From contig JBCBUC010000019.1 in NCBI GenBank assembly GCA_039818345.1, positions 1-64,000 of the forward strand: a stretch of DNA of 64,000 nucleotides. The letters run 5' to 3'. The number at the start of each line of letters is the position of its first letter. Position 1 is the stretch's first letter. Under the pieces are notes generated by a model that made no database searches, was not told where the DNA came from, and saw only the letters and a program-made list of their open reading frames with translations. This document shows positions 8,867 through 17,858 of this stretch, piece by piece. A program made the position numbers and the translations under genes. The stretch comes from Parvularcula sp039818345. Lineage in GTDB: Bacteria; Pseudomonadota; Alphaproteobacteria; Caulobacterales; Parvularculaceae.

Positions 8867-9931
8867 ATGAGGGCATCAGACGTGGAAGACGCAGGGCGCA
8901 AGAAAACGATCCGGGTTTTGATCATCGATGATAGCGCAACCATGCGCGGCCTGATGGATCACGCCCTTTCGAAAGACCCAGAGCTTGAGGTCGTGGGATA
9001 CGCAGCGGATGCCTATGGGGCCCGCGAAGCGATTAAGACCCTCGATCCCGATGTCGTGACACTCGATATCAACATGCCGCGTATGGATGGTCTGACCTTC
9101 CTAGAAAAGTTGATGCGTTTGCGTCCTATCCCTGTCGTGGTGGTTACATCACAGACCGATGACGCCGAAAATATTGAAGGTCAAGCGCTGGAGTTGGGTG
9201 CTGCCCATTGCCTTTTCAAACCGGCAGGCCGCACAGGAGCTGCTCTTTTTTCTGCCCTCCCCACCAAACTGAAAGACGCGGTGGCGCTCGGCGCTGGCGG
9301 TAAGCCAAGCGCGGCGAACGCGGGTTCTGAGGAGAAATTTGACACCTCCAAAATGATCCTTCTTGGCGCTTCAACGGGCGGTGTCGACGCCTTGGTTGCG
9401 GTTTTGCGCACGTTTCCAAAGAATTGCCCACCAACGCTGGTGGTCCAACACATGCCGCCAAAGTTCATTGATCTTTTCACGCATCGTCTCAACACGGTTT
9501 GTGCACCAAGTGTCCATATCGCAAGCAGTGGCTCGAAACCCGAAGCGGGGCGGGTGCTCATCGCGCCGGCAGGACAACATATGCGCCTTGTTGGTCGCGA
9601 AAACCTCGTGTGTGAACTCGAAGATACCCCTCCCGTGAACGGGTTTAAACCATCGGTCGACGTCCTTTTCGAGTCCGGTGTTGAACTCAGAGGGCCGAAG
9701 GTTGTGGCCGCACTGTTGACGGGTATGGGCCGGGATGGTGCTAAGGGCCTTCTTCAAGTGAAAGAGGCGGGCGGGTTCACGGCTGCCCAGGATGAGGCGA
9801 CGAGCGTCGTATGGGGCATGCCGCGCGTGGCATTTGAGCTGGGCGCGGTGGAAACGCCCCTTCCGCTGGACGATATTGCGCCGGCAGTTCTTGATGCGTG
9901 CCGTGCAAAGACGGTTGCCAAGGCGTCATAG
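8867..9931 (+). CDS. cheB: Protein-glutamate methylesterase/deamidase CheB
   Basis: 354 residues. An N-terminal receiver domain (about 15-135) has the phospho-acceptor D67 in TLDINMPRMDG, followed by a short linker. The C-terminal methylesterase domain (about 160-345) carries the catalytic triad: S169 in LLGASTGGVDAL, H195 in VVQHMPP and D290 in GMGRDGAKGL. CheB removes methyl groups from, or deamidates, MCP glutamates/glutamines and closes the adaptation loop with CheR. GGAGA lies 7 bases before the ATG. It overlaps or abuts cheD. The adjacent MCP ends with a CheB/CheR-docking type pentapeptide, so this receptor is a plausible direct substrate. Confidence 0.95.
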   Translation: MRASDVEDAGRKKTIRVLIIDDSATMRGLMDHALSKDPELEVVGYAADAYGAREAIKTLDPDVVTLDINMPRMDGLTFLEKLMRLRPIPVVVVTSQTDDAENIEGQALELGAAHCLFKPAGRTGAALFSALPTKLKDAVALGAGGKPSAANAGSEEKFDTSKMILLGASTGGVDALVAVLRTFPKNCPPTLVVQHMPPKFIDLFTHRLNTVCAPSVHIASSGSKPEAGRVLIAPAGQHMRLVGRENLVCELEDTPPVNGFKPSVDVLFESGVELRGPKVVAALLTGMGRDGAKGLLQVKEAGGFTAAQDEATSVVWGMPRVAFELGAVETPLPLDDIAPAVLDACRAKTVAKAS

Positions 9932-9933
9932 CG

Positions 9934-10431
9934 GTGTTGGCTGCCGACGCGGCGACGCTTCAATCTCTCACGCCCCAGGTGATTGGCATTGGCGGTCTTG
10001 CGGTCACCGCAGATCCTCGGACAAGCTTTACCACCGTTTTGGGGTCCTGCATTTCTGTCGGCATATGGGATCCCGCGAACCATGTGGGCGGCATCAATCA
10101 TTTTCTTCTGGCCACTGTTCAAGGGGAAGCGTCCGGCGACCTTCGCTATGGTGAGGTTACCCTACCGGCACTGATCAACAGAATGCTGACATTGGGCGCC
10201 GATCCATCGCGCCTAAAAGCCATCGTCGTCGGCGGCGCCAGTGTTATTCGCTCCCGTATCGCTATTGGCACGGAGAATGCCGATTTCGCGATCATGTGGC
10301 TCGATAATTATGGTGTCGACGTGATGCGGAAGGATACGGGAGGGACGCATGCGCGGCGCTTCACCTTCGCGCCAGGCCGATCAAGCTTTAAAATTTCGAC
10401 GATCGCTGATCCGCCGCACCCTTTTGATTAA
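9934..10431 (+). CDS. cheD: Chemoreceptor glutamine deamidase CheD
   Basis: About 165 residues from a GTG at 9934, just after the cheB stop (9929-9931). The open frame also reaches an ATG at 9898 inside cheB, but those residues are unlike the family. CheD deamidates specific receptor glutamines and in some bacteria works with CheC. The catalytic Cys sits in TTVLGSCISVGIWD and the His in GGINHFLL; the GGASV and NxxFAxxWL-like segments also fit. No cheC is present in the cluster. Translational coupling to cheB is likely given the tight junction. Confidence 0.92.
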   Translation: MLAADAATLQSLTPQVIGIGGLAVTADPRTSFTTVLGSCISVGIWDPANHVGGINHFLLATVQGEASGDLRYGEVTLPALINRMLTLGADPSRLKAIVVGGASVIRSRIAIGTENADFAIMWLDNYGVDVMRKDTGGTHARRFTFAPGRSSFKISTIADPPHPFD

Positions 10432-10530
10432 ACGTCGAGAAACTTCGCTGCGCTACATTATCCGCTGAGAGAGTGACGAGGCATCCGAGTTCAATCTTAG
10501 GATGCACATGGGTTGAGGATTCGCGCAGCA

Positions 10531-10827
10531 ATGAGCGACGGGGCAAAAGAGTATTCCGAGGTGACGCTCGATGCGAAATTGGCATCGACGGCGGCCCCAG
10601 GGCTGTTCGCGCAACTTAAAGAACTCCGTCAACAAACAGTCGTTCTCAATGCGAGCGAGGTTGAACAAATCGGCGTCCTCTGCATCCAGATTCTCATGTC
10701 GGCTGCGAAGACGTGGACGGATGAAGGATGCAGTTTTGAAGTGATTGAGCCTTCCGAGGCGTTCCTATCCACGCTCGACGTGGCAGGTGTTTCGGCAGCC
10801 GATCTTGGCATAACGAAGGCGGGGTGA
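10531..10827 (+). CDS. STAS-domain protein, CheS/CheX-like chemotaxis accessory
   Basis: 98 residues from the ATG at 10531, which has GAGGA 11 bases upstream; a TTG start at 10513 is also open. The fold-defining region is SEVTLDAKL...VVLNASEVEQIGVLCIQILM, a STAS-like domain. The site where anti-sigma antagonists have a phosphorylatable Ser is Val-Leu here, so it is probably not a SpoIIAA-type switch. Its place directly before cheY-cheA matches the small STAS gene of rhizobial and Caulobacter chemotaxis operons; in Sinorhizobium the equivalent CheS modulates the CheA/CheY1 phosphate sink. The name CheS is by position and fold, not proven. Confidence 0.7.
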   Translation: MSDGAKEYSEVTLDAKLASTAAPGLFAQLKELRQQTVVLNASEVEQIGVLCIQILMSAAKTWTDEGCSFEVIEPSEAFLSTLDVAGVSAADLGITKAG

Positions 10828-10833
10828 GAGACT

Positions 10834-11199
10834 ATGGCACTGAAAATACTAGCAGTTGAAGACAGTTTGACCGTGCGTACAATGATCGAGCACGTGTTGA
10901 AAGAGGCTGGCTTTGAGGTTCATTTGGCAGAAGACGGTCAACATGGTCTGCGTCGTCTTCCTGAGGTGAAACCTGACGTCATCACCACCGATATGAATAT
11001 GCCGGTGATGGACGGGCTAGGCTTTATCAAGGGTGTGCGCGGTGATCTTCAGTACAAGATGACCCCGATCCTCGTCATTTCATCGGAGACCGCGCCTGAG
11101 CTTAAAAGCAAGGCTCGCTCACTTGGGGCGTCGGGATGGATGGCGAAGCCATTCCACGACGATCGCTTGATTTCAGCCGTTCGTCGGTTGGCCGCCTAG
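10834..11199 (+). CDS. cheY: Single-domain response regulator CheY (first copy)
   Basis: 121 residues, a lone receiver domain. The acidic pair is E9/D10 in LAVEDSLT, the phospho-acceptor is D53 in ITTDMNMPVMDGLGF, a Ser lies in LVISSET, and the Lys is in GWMAKPFHDD. It begins 6 bases after the STAS gene stop and ends 11 bases before cheA, so it is part of the same transcript. It receives phosphate from CheA. Whether it drives the flagellar motor or acts as a phosphate sink (as CheY1 does in rhizobia, where it also follows the STAS gene) cannot be read from sequence. Confidence 0.92.
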   Translation: MALKILAVEDSLTVRTMIEHVLKEAGFEVHLAEDGQHGLRRLPEVKPDVITTDMNMPVMDGLGFIKGVRGDLQYKMTPILVISSETAPELKSKARSLGASGWMAKPFHDDRLISAVRRLAA

Positions 11200-11210
11200 G
11201 ATAGTTTCCA

Positions 11211-13526
11211 ATGGATCCGTTGGCTGAACTTCGTGAGACGTTCTTTCTCGAATGTGACGAGTTGCTGGAACAGCTCGAGTCTGACCTCATGGAACTTGAG
11301 GCGGGTTCTGAAGACCTAGAGCTAATCAACTCTGCGTTCCGTGCGGTTCATTCGATCAAAGGCGGTGCTGGCGCCTTTGCGATGACGGCCATTACAGAGA
11401 CGGCGCACGTCTTTGAAACGTTGATGGATCACTTGCGCTCTGAAGAGCTGCAGCTGAACCCAGACCTCTGTACACTTCTTTTACGTGGCAAAGACCTGCT
11501 CACTACAACCGTGAACGCAGAGCGAGGCGGTGACGCTGTTGATGAGGTTGAGGCCGCCAGTGTTTTGGAGGCCTTTGAACAGGCGTGTCCTGACGGTGGT
11601 GACGACGATGACGATGCCGCTGATATTTTTCAGCCCGTGGGTATCGATCTTGATCTCGATGACGACAGCGAGGAACTGAGCGACGAAGACTTTCTCGCAG
11701 CATTCGCAGGCGGTGACGAAGAGGGTGGCGAGAGCGCAGATGATGCGCTGACGGTGCGGTTTAAGCCCCTCGATGTTTTCTATGCGCGCGGCAACGATCC
11801 GGGTCCATTCCTAAAAGAGCTTTGTTCCTTAGGCGATGCAGAGGTGACATGCGATGTGTCGCGCCTTCCGTCTTTGGATGACCTTGATCCGACAGCTGCG
11901 TATCTTTTCTGGACCGTCACCCTGTCCGGCGGTGTGGACCGCATGGATGTCGATGATATCTTCGACTTCGTTGGTGAAGACTGCGACAATGAGGTATCTG
12001 AAGGCGCCGGCGAGGATCAAGACGAAGCCGATACGGAGGTTCTAGCTGCAGAACCTGAGATCGATGTCGACGATACCGCTGATGCAGAGGAGATTCTCTC
12101 TGAGGAAGACTTCGCCGCGCTCCAAGGTGATGAAGACGAGTCTCACGATCAAGACGAGCTGGAAGCGTCACTGACTGAGCCCGCGAGCGAAGAGGTGGAG
12201 CAGAGTGCTGAACAAAGTCAGCCCGCAGCAACAATCGATGAGCCAGCTCCAGAGAAAGACGTCGTCAAACCGGCTGCCGCACAAGCGCAACCCAAAAGCA
12301 GTGGCCCGAAACCGGTCGTTCGGGTGGAGCTGGCGCGGGTCGATCGCCTGATCAACTTGGTCTCTGAATTGGTGATCAGCCAATCGATGCTAAGCCAAGC
12401 TGTTGAAGATCAACAAGATATAGGAACATCGTCATTGAGCTCGGGGCTCGACGAGTTTCGCCAACTGACCCGCGAATTACAAGAGAGCGTGATGGCTATT
12501 CGGGCAGAGCCCGTGAAGTCGCTCTTTATGCGGATGTCACAGATCGTCAGATCAACCGCAGCATCAACGGGCAAAAAAGTGAAGCTTGTCACCGAGGGCG
12601 ACAGCACCGAAGTTGATAAAACGGTGATTGAGCGTTTGGCCGAACCGTTGACGCATATGATCCGTAATGCCATCGATCACGGCGTCGAGAGTCCAGAAAA
12701 GCGGCAAGAGGTTGGGAAAGACGAACAGGGCATTGTTCATCTCTCTGCTGAACACCATTCTGGTCGGGTTGTTCTCCAAATCAAAGACGACGGCGCTGGC
12801 GTCAACCGGGAGAAAGTCCGGGAAATAGCCATCCGTAAAGGGATCATCGCTGAGGATGCCATTCTAAGCGAAAGCGAAACTGATGCTTTGCTCTTCGCTC
12901 CGGGTTTCTCGACAGCCGATACGATTAGCCAAGTCTCCGGCCGGGGGGTCGGGATGGACGTGGTCAAACGGGAGATCAACGCGCTCGGTGGTCGGATCAC
13001 CATTTCATCGGTCCCTGGGGAGGGAAGCACATTCACCATCAGTCTGCCTCTGACGTTGGCGGTTCTCGACGGCATGGTCATTCGCGTGGCAGACCAAACG
13101 GCTGTCTTGCCATTAAGTGTGATTGCGGAAAGCTTGCGGCCGGAGCCAAGCGATATCCAAAATCTTGGCGGCGACGATCAAGTGGTGTTTGTGCGTGGGA
13201 ATTTCGTACCTATTCTCGATGTGGGTGCGGCACTTGGGTATCGTGAACCGCTGGAGACGTTTGCCGGTTCTGTAATGCTCCTTGTCGAGAGCGATACGGG
13301 TGCTGAGTATGCCTTTGCTGTCGATGAAATTGTTGATCAACGCCAGGTCGTGATCAAAGGACTGCAAGCCAATTACGGTCGGATCAAGGGAGTCGCGGCG
13401 GCGACCATCTTGGGTGACGGCCAGATTGCTCTCATTTTGGACGTGAATGATCTCGCCCAAGACCACTCTGCCGTTGGTGTTGCTGTACCGATGGCTGAGA
13501 ACTTACAGGAGGCTGTCAATGTCTGA
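11211..13526 (+). CDS. cheA: Chemotaxis sensor histidine kinase CheA
   Basis: 771 residues with the full CheA architecture. P1 Hpt domain (about 1-110) has the phospho-His H47 in FRAVHSIKGGAGAFA. A long acidic linker follows (rich in Asp/Glu, about 125-175). A P2 CheY/CheB-docking domain (about 180-265) contains the FKPLDVFYARGNDPGPFLKEL-type opening. A second acidic linker precedes P3 dimerisation (about 365-430, with LVSELVISQSML). The P4 ATPase has the N box (HMIRNAIDHGVES) and glycine boxes (DDGAGV, GRGVGMDVV). P5, CheW-like, covers about 620-755. AGGA lies 9 bases before the ATG. Its end overlaps cheW by 8 bases. Confidence 0.95.
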   Translation: MDPLAELRETFFLECDELLEQLESDLMELEAGSEDLELINSAFRAVHSIKGGAGAFAMTAITETAHVFETLMDHLRSEELQLNPDLCTLLLRGKDLLTTTVNAERGGDAVDEVEAASVLEAFEQACPDGGDDDDDAADIFQPVGIDLDLDDDSEELSDEDFLAAFAGGDEEGGESADDALTVRFKPLDVFYARGNDPGPFLKELCSLGDAEVTCDVSRLPSLDDLDPTAAYLFWTVTLSGGVDRMDVDDIFDFVGEDCDNEVSEGAGEDQDEADTEVLAAEPEIDVDDTADAEEILSEEDFAALQGDEDESHDQDELEASLTEPASEEVEQSAEQSQPAATIDEPAPEKDVVKPAAAQAQPKSSGPKPVVRVELARVDRLINLVSELVISQSMLSQAVEDQQDIGTSSLSSGLDEFRQLTRELQESVMAIRAEPVKSLFMRMSQIVRSTAASTGKKVKLVTEGDSTEVDKTVIERLAEPLTHMIRNAIDHGVESPEKRQEVGKDEQGIVHLSAEHHSGRVVLQIKDDGAGVNREKVREIAIRKGIIAEDAILSESETDALLFAPGFSTADTISQVSGRGVGMDVVKREINALGGRITISSVPGEGSTFTISLPLTLAVLDGMVIRVADQTAVLPLSVIAESLRPEPSDIQNLGGDDQVVFVRGNFVPILDVGAALGYREPLETFAGSVMLLVESDTGAEYAFAVDEIVDQRQVVIKGLQANYGRIKGVAAATILGDGQIALILDVNDLAQDHSAVGVAVPMAENLQEAVNV

Positions 13527-13986
13527 GTCGCCCACCGAAAGTATTCTTCAGCCTATGGAGGTTATTTCCTTCCGTGTGCATGAGGACGAATACTGCGTCA
13601 ACATCATGACCGTTCGCGAGATCCGAGGATGGTCGCCTGCGACACGCCTTCCGCATGCACCTGAATTTGTGCGCGGTGTGATCAATCTCCGCGGCGCAGT
13701 CCTCCCAATCATCGACCTTGCTAACCGCTTGGGCTTTGAGATGACCGAACCTAACGAGCGTCATGTGATCATCGTGGCCCAAATCGAAGGCCAACTCTTT
13801 GGATTGTTGGTGGATGCCGTATCCGACATCATGACCGTCACCCAGGATGATTTACAACCGACACCGAATATTGGTTCGGAGTCGGCAAGGGCCTTTGTTA
13901 AGAACGTCATTGCCCGTGAAGATCAAATGATCCGCTTCATCGATTTGAGCCAGGTCATGCCGCAAGGCCTGGCCCAGGCCGCCTGA
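13519..13986 (+). CDS. cheW: Chemotaxis adaptor CheW
   Basis: 155 residues from the ATG at 13519, which has AGGAGG just upstream inside cheA and overlaps the cheA stop by 8 bases, implying translational coupling. The frame is open upstream inside cheA but those residues are unlike CheW. The single CheW domain shows EVISFRVHEDEYCVNIM, the VREIRGW segment, FVRGVINLRGAVLPIIDL (the CheA/receptor-binding core) and VDAVSDIM. It bridges the MCP and CheA in the signalling array. Confidence 0.94.
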   Translation: MSESPTESILQPMEVISFRVHEDEYCVNIMTVREIRGWSPATRLPHAPEFVRGVINLRGAVLPIIDLANRLGFEMTEPNERHVIIVAQIEGQLFGLLVDAVSDIMTVTQDDLQPTPNIGSESARAFVKNVIAREDQMIRFIDLSQVMPQGLAQAA

Positions 13987-13994
13987 GACGATTT

Positions 13995-14852
13995 ATGAGC
14001 AGCACCCCCAAACCCCGCGGCCTCGAGTTCGAGTACGGCGCGTCCGATTTTTCCCAGATCAAGGGAATGATCTATGACGATGCTGGGATCTTTCTTCCGG
14101 ATACGAAGATGAACCTCGTGTACTCTCGGCTTGCACGGCGCCTTCGTGTTCTCAAGATGAAGAGGTTTAGCGACTATATCGCTTACGTTGCGGGGAAGGA
14201 CGGGCGAGAGGAGCGGGGGCATCTGCTCTCAGCACTGACGACCAACCTTACACATTTTTTCAGAGAGCCGCATCACTTCGAGACGATCAAAAAAGATATT
14301 GCGAAAGAAGCGCTTGCGAAAACAGCGCGGGGTGGAAAATACCGCATTTGGTCAGCAGGCTGTTCGTCGGGGGAAGAGCCGTATTCGCTTGCGATCGCGC
14401 TGTTAGACGCAGCGCCAGAACTTGCCAAACGCGATGTCAAAGTCCTGGGAACAGATATCGATCCGGTGGTGGTCAACCGTGCGACGACTGGTCTTTACGA
14501 CCGTGAGGTGGTTGATCCTGTGGAGCCGCGACTGCGTGAACTCTACTTCCAATCGGGGTGGGGTCCGAACGCAGATCGTTTTTGCGTTGGCGACGAAGTT
14601 CGCGCCATGGTCGATTTTCAACTGCTCAACCTGATGGGGCCATGGCCGATTCGCGAAAGCATCGACGTTGTGATGTGCCGCAACGTGGTGATCTATTTTG
14701 ATGACGCGACGAAAGCCGTTCTGTGGCAGCGGTTTTCGGAAGCATTGGATCCCGGCGGTTGGCTCTTTATCGGACATTCTGAGCGGATCACAGGACACGC
14801 CAAAGAACGGTTCGAATCGTCAGGGCTCACCACTTATCGGCGAGTTCGGTAA
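13995..14852 (+). CDS. cheR: Chemotaxis protein methyltransferase CheR
   Basis: 285 residues. CheR uses S-adenosylmethionine to methylate glutamates of MCPs. The N-terminal helical domain (about 15-85) precedes the SAM-binding domain with RIWSAGCSSGEEPYSLAIAL, the LGTDID acidic loop, and DVVMCRNVVIYFD. The gene follows cheW after 8 bases. Position and completeness suggest that it works with CheB on the cluster's MCP, whose C-terminal DWEEF fits the CheR-tethering pentapeptide consensus. Confidence 0.95.
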   Translation: MSSTPKPRGLEFEYGASDFSQIKGMIYDDAGIFLPDTKMNLVYSRLARRLRVLKMKRFSDYIAYVAGKDGREERGHLLSALTTNLTHFFREPHHFETIKKDIAKEALAKTARGGKYRIWSAGCSSGEEPYSLAIALLDAAPELAKRDVKVLGTDIDPVVVNRATTGLYDREVVDPVEPRLRELYFQSGWGPNADRFCVGDEVRAMVDFQLLNLMGPWPIRESIDVVMCRNVVIYFDDATKAVLWQRFSEALDPGGWLFIGHSERITGHAKERFESSGLTTYRRVR

Positions 14853-14949
14853 TGGCCCGTTTCTTATGTTCGGGTAGGAATAATTAAGCCATCTTTGATA
14901 GGCGAGACTGCAGCGGTGGAAAATCGCTCGCTTGAGGGAACATACAGCG

Positions 14950-15360
14950 ATGTCAGTGTTTAAGGTTTTGAAGGTCGTGGTGGTCGACGATATGTCGATT
15001 AGCCGTGGGCTGATTGGCCAAACGCTTGAGCAAATCGGTGTGACCAATGTTCGCTATGCTGAGGATGGCAAAGAAGCGCTCAAACTAATGAAAGAAGATG
15101 TCGCCCATCTCGTTATCAGTGACTACAACATGCCAAAAATGAGCGGCCTCGAGCTTCTCGCTGCGCTACGCGGCAATGCCAAAACCGCGAAGGTCGGGTT
15201 CATCTTGATCACTGGTAAGGCGACACGTCCGATCCTTGAGGAGGGCGTTCGTCTTAAAATGAACAACTACCTTCTCAAGCCGTTTGAGCCTGATCAATTG
15301 ATCGACGTTGTTAAGCAGGTGTTTGCAAAAAAAGCAGCGCCCGCGAAGAAGGCAAGCTAA
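14950..15360 (+). CDS. cheY: Response regulator CheY (second copy)
   Basis: 136 residues from the ATG at 14950, with GAGGGA 10 bases upstream; a TTG at 14932 is also open. A lone receiver domain: D13/D14 in VVVDDMSISRG, the phospho-acceptor D58 in LVISDYNMPKMSG, a Thr in ILITGKA and the Lys in YLLKPFEPDQL. It ends in a Lys/Ala tail (KKAAPAKKAS) beyond the receiver fold. A 97-base gap separates it from cheR and contains a partial CtrA-like TTAA motif, so it may have its own promoter. With the other CheY it gives the two-CheY arrangement common in alphaproteobacteria. Confidence 0.9.
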   Translation: MSVFKVLKVVVVDDMSISRGLIGQTLEQIGVTNVRYAEDGKEALKLMKEDVAHLVISDYNMPKMSGLELLAALRGNAKTAKVGFILITGKATRPILEEGVRLKMNNYLLKPFEPDQLIDVVKQVFAKKAAPAKKAS

Positions 15361-15397
15361 AATTCCGTATAAGTGGAATATTGCGTAGGCTCTGTAG

Positions 15398-16474
15398 TCA
15401 GCGCCATCGCCCGCTGTCATGCGCCGGGTGCGCTTCGAGCTCTTTTTTCAACAAAGCCATGAGATCAGCGGCTGGCATAGGCCTGATGAGGGACACGCCT
15501 TGTCCCGCCCATTGGGCGCCGAAACCTGGCTCGCCCGCCTCCTTTGCCGCGGCGTTGAGGGCTTTTCCCGCATCATAAGCGATAGGATAGTCCGGGGTCG
15601 GCGGTAACTCGGTTTGGGCCAGCGCCGTGAAGCGATTGACCAGGCAGCGGGCGGGGCGACCTGAAATGATCGATGTCATCACCGTTGCCGGGGTCTCATT
15701 AGCAGTGAGCGCCGCGCGGTAGCCATCGTCAGCGCTCGTCTCGGGGCAGGTCACGAAGGCGGTGCCGAGCTGAGCTGCCGCTGCGCCGAGTTCGAGCACG
15801 GCCCTCATCCCTGCACCGTCCATGATCCCGCCAGCGGCAATGACGGGCAGCGACGATTTCGCCGCCAAGAGACGCGTGAGGGCAAGTGTCCCCAGTTTTT
15901 CATCCTCTGCAGACAGATCAAACATCCCCCGATGGCCGCCAGCCTCATAGCCTTGTGCGACCAGCCCATCGATGCCGGCCTCTTCTGCAAGACGCGCTTC
16001 GGCGAGGTTGGTCGCCGTTGCAATGAGGAGGCATCCCGCTTTTTTGAGGGCGTCGATTTTGGCTTGCGCGGGGAGACCGAAATGAAAGCTCACCACCTTG
16101 GGGGCTTCATCAATCAGTGCAGCGAGCATGTCATCATCTTGGTCGAAACCCCGATAGATGGTGCGTAAGTGCTCGGGCGGTTGAGCATCAAATGCCTGAA
16201 ATTGAGGCTTCAGCGCATCAAGCCAAGTCGCTTCTCGGGTCGGATTTGCTCGTGGTTCGGGGTGCACGAACACGTTCACTTGGAACGCCCGGCTCGTCAG
16301 TGCACGGGTTTCGGCAATCATCTGGCGCGCGCGGTGAGCGTTGACGGCGCCCACCGCAAGGGAACCAAGACCACCTGCGTTCGACACGGCTGCCGCCAGG
16401 GCTGGTGTTGAGACGCCAGCCATTGGGGCTTGGATGATGGGGACGTCCAGTCCGATCTTTCTTAGAAAAGTCAT
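15398..16474 (-). CDS. Nitronate monooxygenase (NPD/2-nitropropane dioxygenase family)
   Basis: 358 residues, an FMN-dependent TIM-barrel enzyme that oxidises alkyl nitronates such as propionate-3-nitronate. The N terminus LDVPIIQAPMAGVSTPALAA binds FMN, the catalytic His lies in GYEAGGHRGMF, and AAGGIMDGAGMRAVLELGA and LGTAFVTCPE form the phosphate-binding part. The C-terminal ISGRPARCLVNRF is typical of class I enzymes. It is convergent to the last cheY and divergent from dgt, and it is the only gene between the chemotaxis cluster and dgt. The native substrate is not certain, since the family also contains related NAD(P)H:quinone reductases. Confidence 0.87.
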   Translation of the reverse strand: MTFLRKIGLDVPIIQAPMAGVSTPALAAAVSNAGGLGSLAVGAVNAHRARQMIAETRALTSRAFQVNVFVHPEPRANPTREATWLDALKPQFQAFDAQPPEHLRTIYRGFDQDDDMLAALIDEAPKVVSFHFGLPAQAKIDALKKAGCLLIATATNLAEARLAEEAGIDGLVAQGYEAGGHRGMFDLSAEDEKLGTLALTRLLAAKSSLPVIAAGGIMDGAGMRAVLELGAAAAQLGTAFVTCPETSADDGYRAALTANETPATVMTSIISGRPARCLVNRFTALAQTELPPTPDYPIAYDAGKALNAAAKEAGEPGFGAQWAGQGVSLIRPMPAADLMALLKKELEAHPAHDSGRWR

Positions 16475-16664
16475 GCTGATGGATCAAAACTAATGGTCTT
16501 TGGGATGACGCAGCGGATACCATGCATGGAAAACGCTGGCGAGCACCCTTTCAAAGCGAGTGCGCTCTTTGCGTTTGGTGCGTTCGCCGTCGCCCCTCGA
16601 CGAACGCCCCGGAATCGTTGCGCATGACAGCGTCGCCTTTGGTCTTGGGCGAGGAGCTTTTGCC

Positions 16665-17858
16665 ATGCCCATTCCTTTTCCTGCGCCGCTCGCCGTCTTC
16701 GCCGCCCGGGCCCATGAAACCCGTGGGCGACTGCATGAGGAACGGGAAAGCGAGACCCGGACACCGTTCCAGCGTGACCGCGATCGCATTCTGCACACCG
16801 TCGCGTTCAGGCGCCTCAAGCACAAAACCCAGGTTTTTGTCTTTCACGAAGGCGACCATTACCGCACACGCCTCACCCACAGCCTAGAGGTGAGCCAGAT
16901 TGCTCGCGCGTTGGCGCGGCGGCTGATGCTCGATGAAGACTTGGCTGAAGTCGTGGCGCTGTCCCACGACCTTGGCCATCCGCCCTTTGGTCATACTGGT
17001 GAGGATGTGCTCGAAGAGCTGATGGAGGGCGCGGGCGGCTTCGATCATAATGCGCAAACCCTCCGCCTTCTGACAAAGCTCGAGCGGCAGCACGGTGCCT
17101 ATTTGGGGCTCAACCTGACCTGGGAGACGTTAGAAGGAGCGGTGAAGCATAATGGGCCTCTGGTCGGTGACTATCGTGTCAAAGACAAGCCGCTCCCGGT
17201 CGCGATCCAGGAATATGCCGAACGCCAGGACTTGTGGCTCCACACGTTCCCAAGCCTCGAGGCCCAGCTTGCAGCCCTGGCGGATGACATCGCCTACAAC
17301 AACCATGATGCCGATGATGGTTTGAGGGCCAATCTTTTTTCCTTTGATGAGGCCACCGACGTGCCGCTCATCGGACCGGCCTTGTTTGCGGCGCGCAAAG
17401 CGTGGCCGGATGAACCGCGGGAGGTCCAGATTGCTGAAGCGGTGAGCGGTCTCATCGGAAAAATGGCGGCGGACGTTTTTACAGAGACATCGTCGAGGCT
17501 CGCTGATCTGGCGCCTAACGAATGCGACGCCATACGCTATCACACCGAGCCAGTGGCAGCCTTCTCTTCTGACCTTGATCAAGACCTTAAAGTTCTGAGA
17601 GCTTTTCTTTTTGAGCGCATGTACAGGCACCACCGGATCACGGAAGTCAGAAGCGCCGCGAAGCGTGTCGTGCGTAATCTCTTTGATCTCTTCTACGAAG
17701 AGCCGGGCGTGTTACCGCCTGCTTGGTACGCGCGTCAGGAAGGCGAATCGCTCGATAAGCGTAAGCGCGTAATCTGCGATTATATTGCCGGAATGACGGA
17801 CCGATTTGCGATCCATGAGCATCGACGCTTGTTCGATCTCTCAAGAAGTTTCTTGTGA
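16665..17858 (+). CDS. dgt: Deoxyguanosinetriphosphate triphosphohydrolase-like protein
   Basis: 397 residues from the ATG at 16665, preceded by GAGGAG; the frame stays open upstream to 16560 without similarity. HD-domain dNTPase that splits dGTP (or other dNTPs) into nucleoside and triphosphate. Motifs are RDRDRILHTVAFRRLKHKTQVF, the metal-binding His of RLTHSLEVSQIAR, and HDLGHPPFGHTGEDVL. In many alphaproteobacteria dgt sits beside erpA and is followed by argS. Here the chemotaxis cluster separates it from erpA, and argS is missing from the spot. Confidence 0.9.
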   Translation: MPIPFPAPLAVFAARAHETRGRLHEERESETRTPFQRDRDRILHTVAFRRLKHKTQVFVFHEGDHYRTRLTHSLEVSQIARALARRLMLDEDLAEVVALSHDLGHPPFGHTGEDVLEELMEGAGGFDHNAQTLRLLTKLERQHGAYLGLNLTWETLEGAVKHNGPLVGDYRVKDKPLPVAIQEYAERQDLWLHTFPSLEAQLAALADDIAYNNHDADDGLRANLFSFDEATDVPLIGPALFAARKAWPDEPREVQIAEAVSGLIGKMAADVFTETSSRLADLAPNECDAIRYHTEPVAAFSSDLDQDLKVLRAFLFERMYRHHRITEVRSAAKRVVRNLFDLFYEEPGVLPPAWYARQEGESLDKRKRVICDYIAGMTDRFAIHEHRRLFDLSRSFL

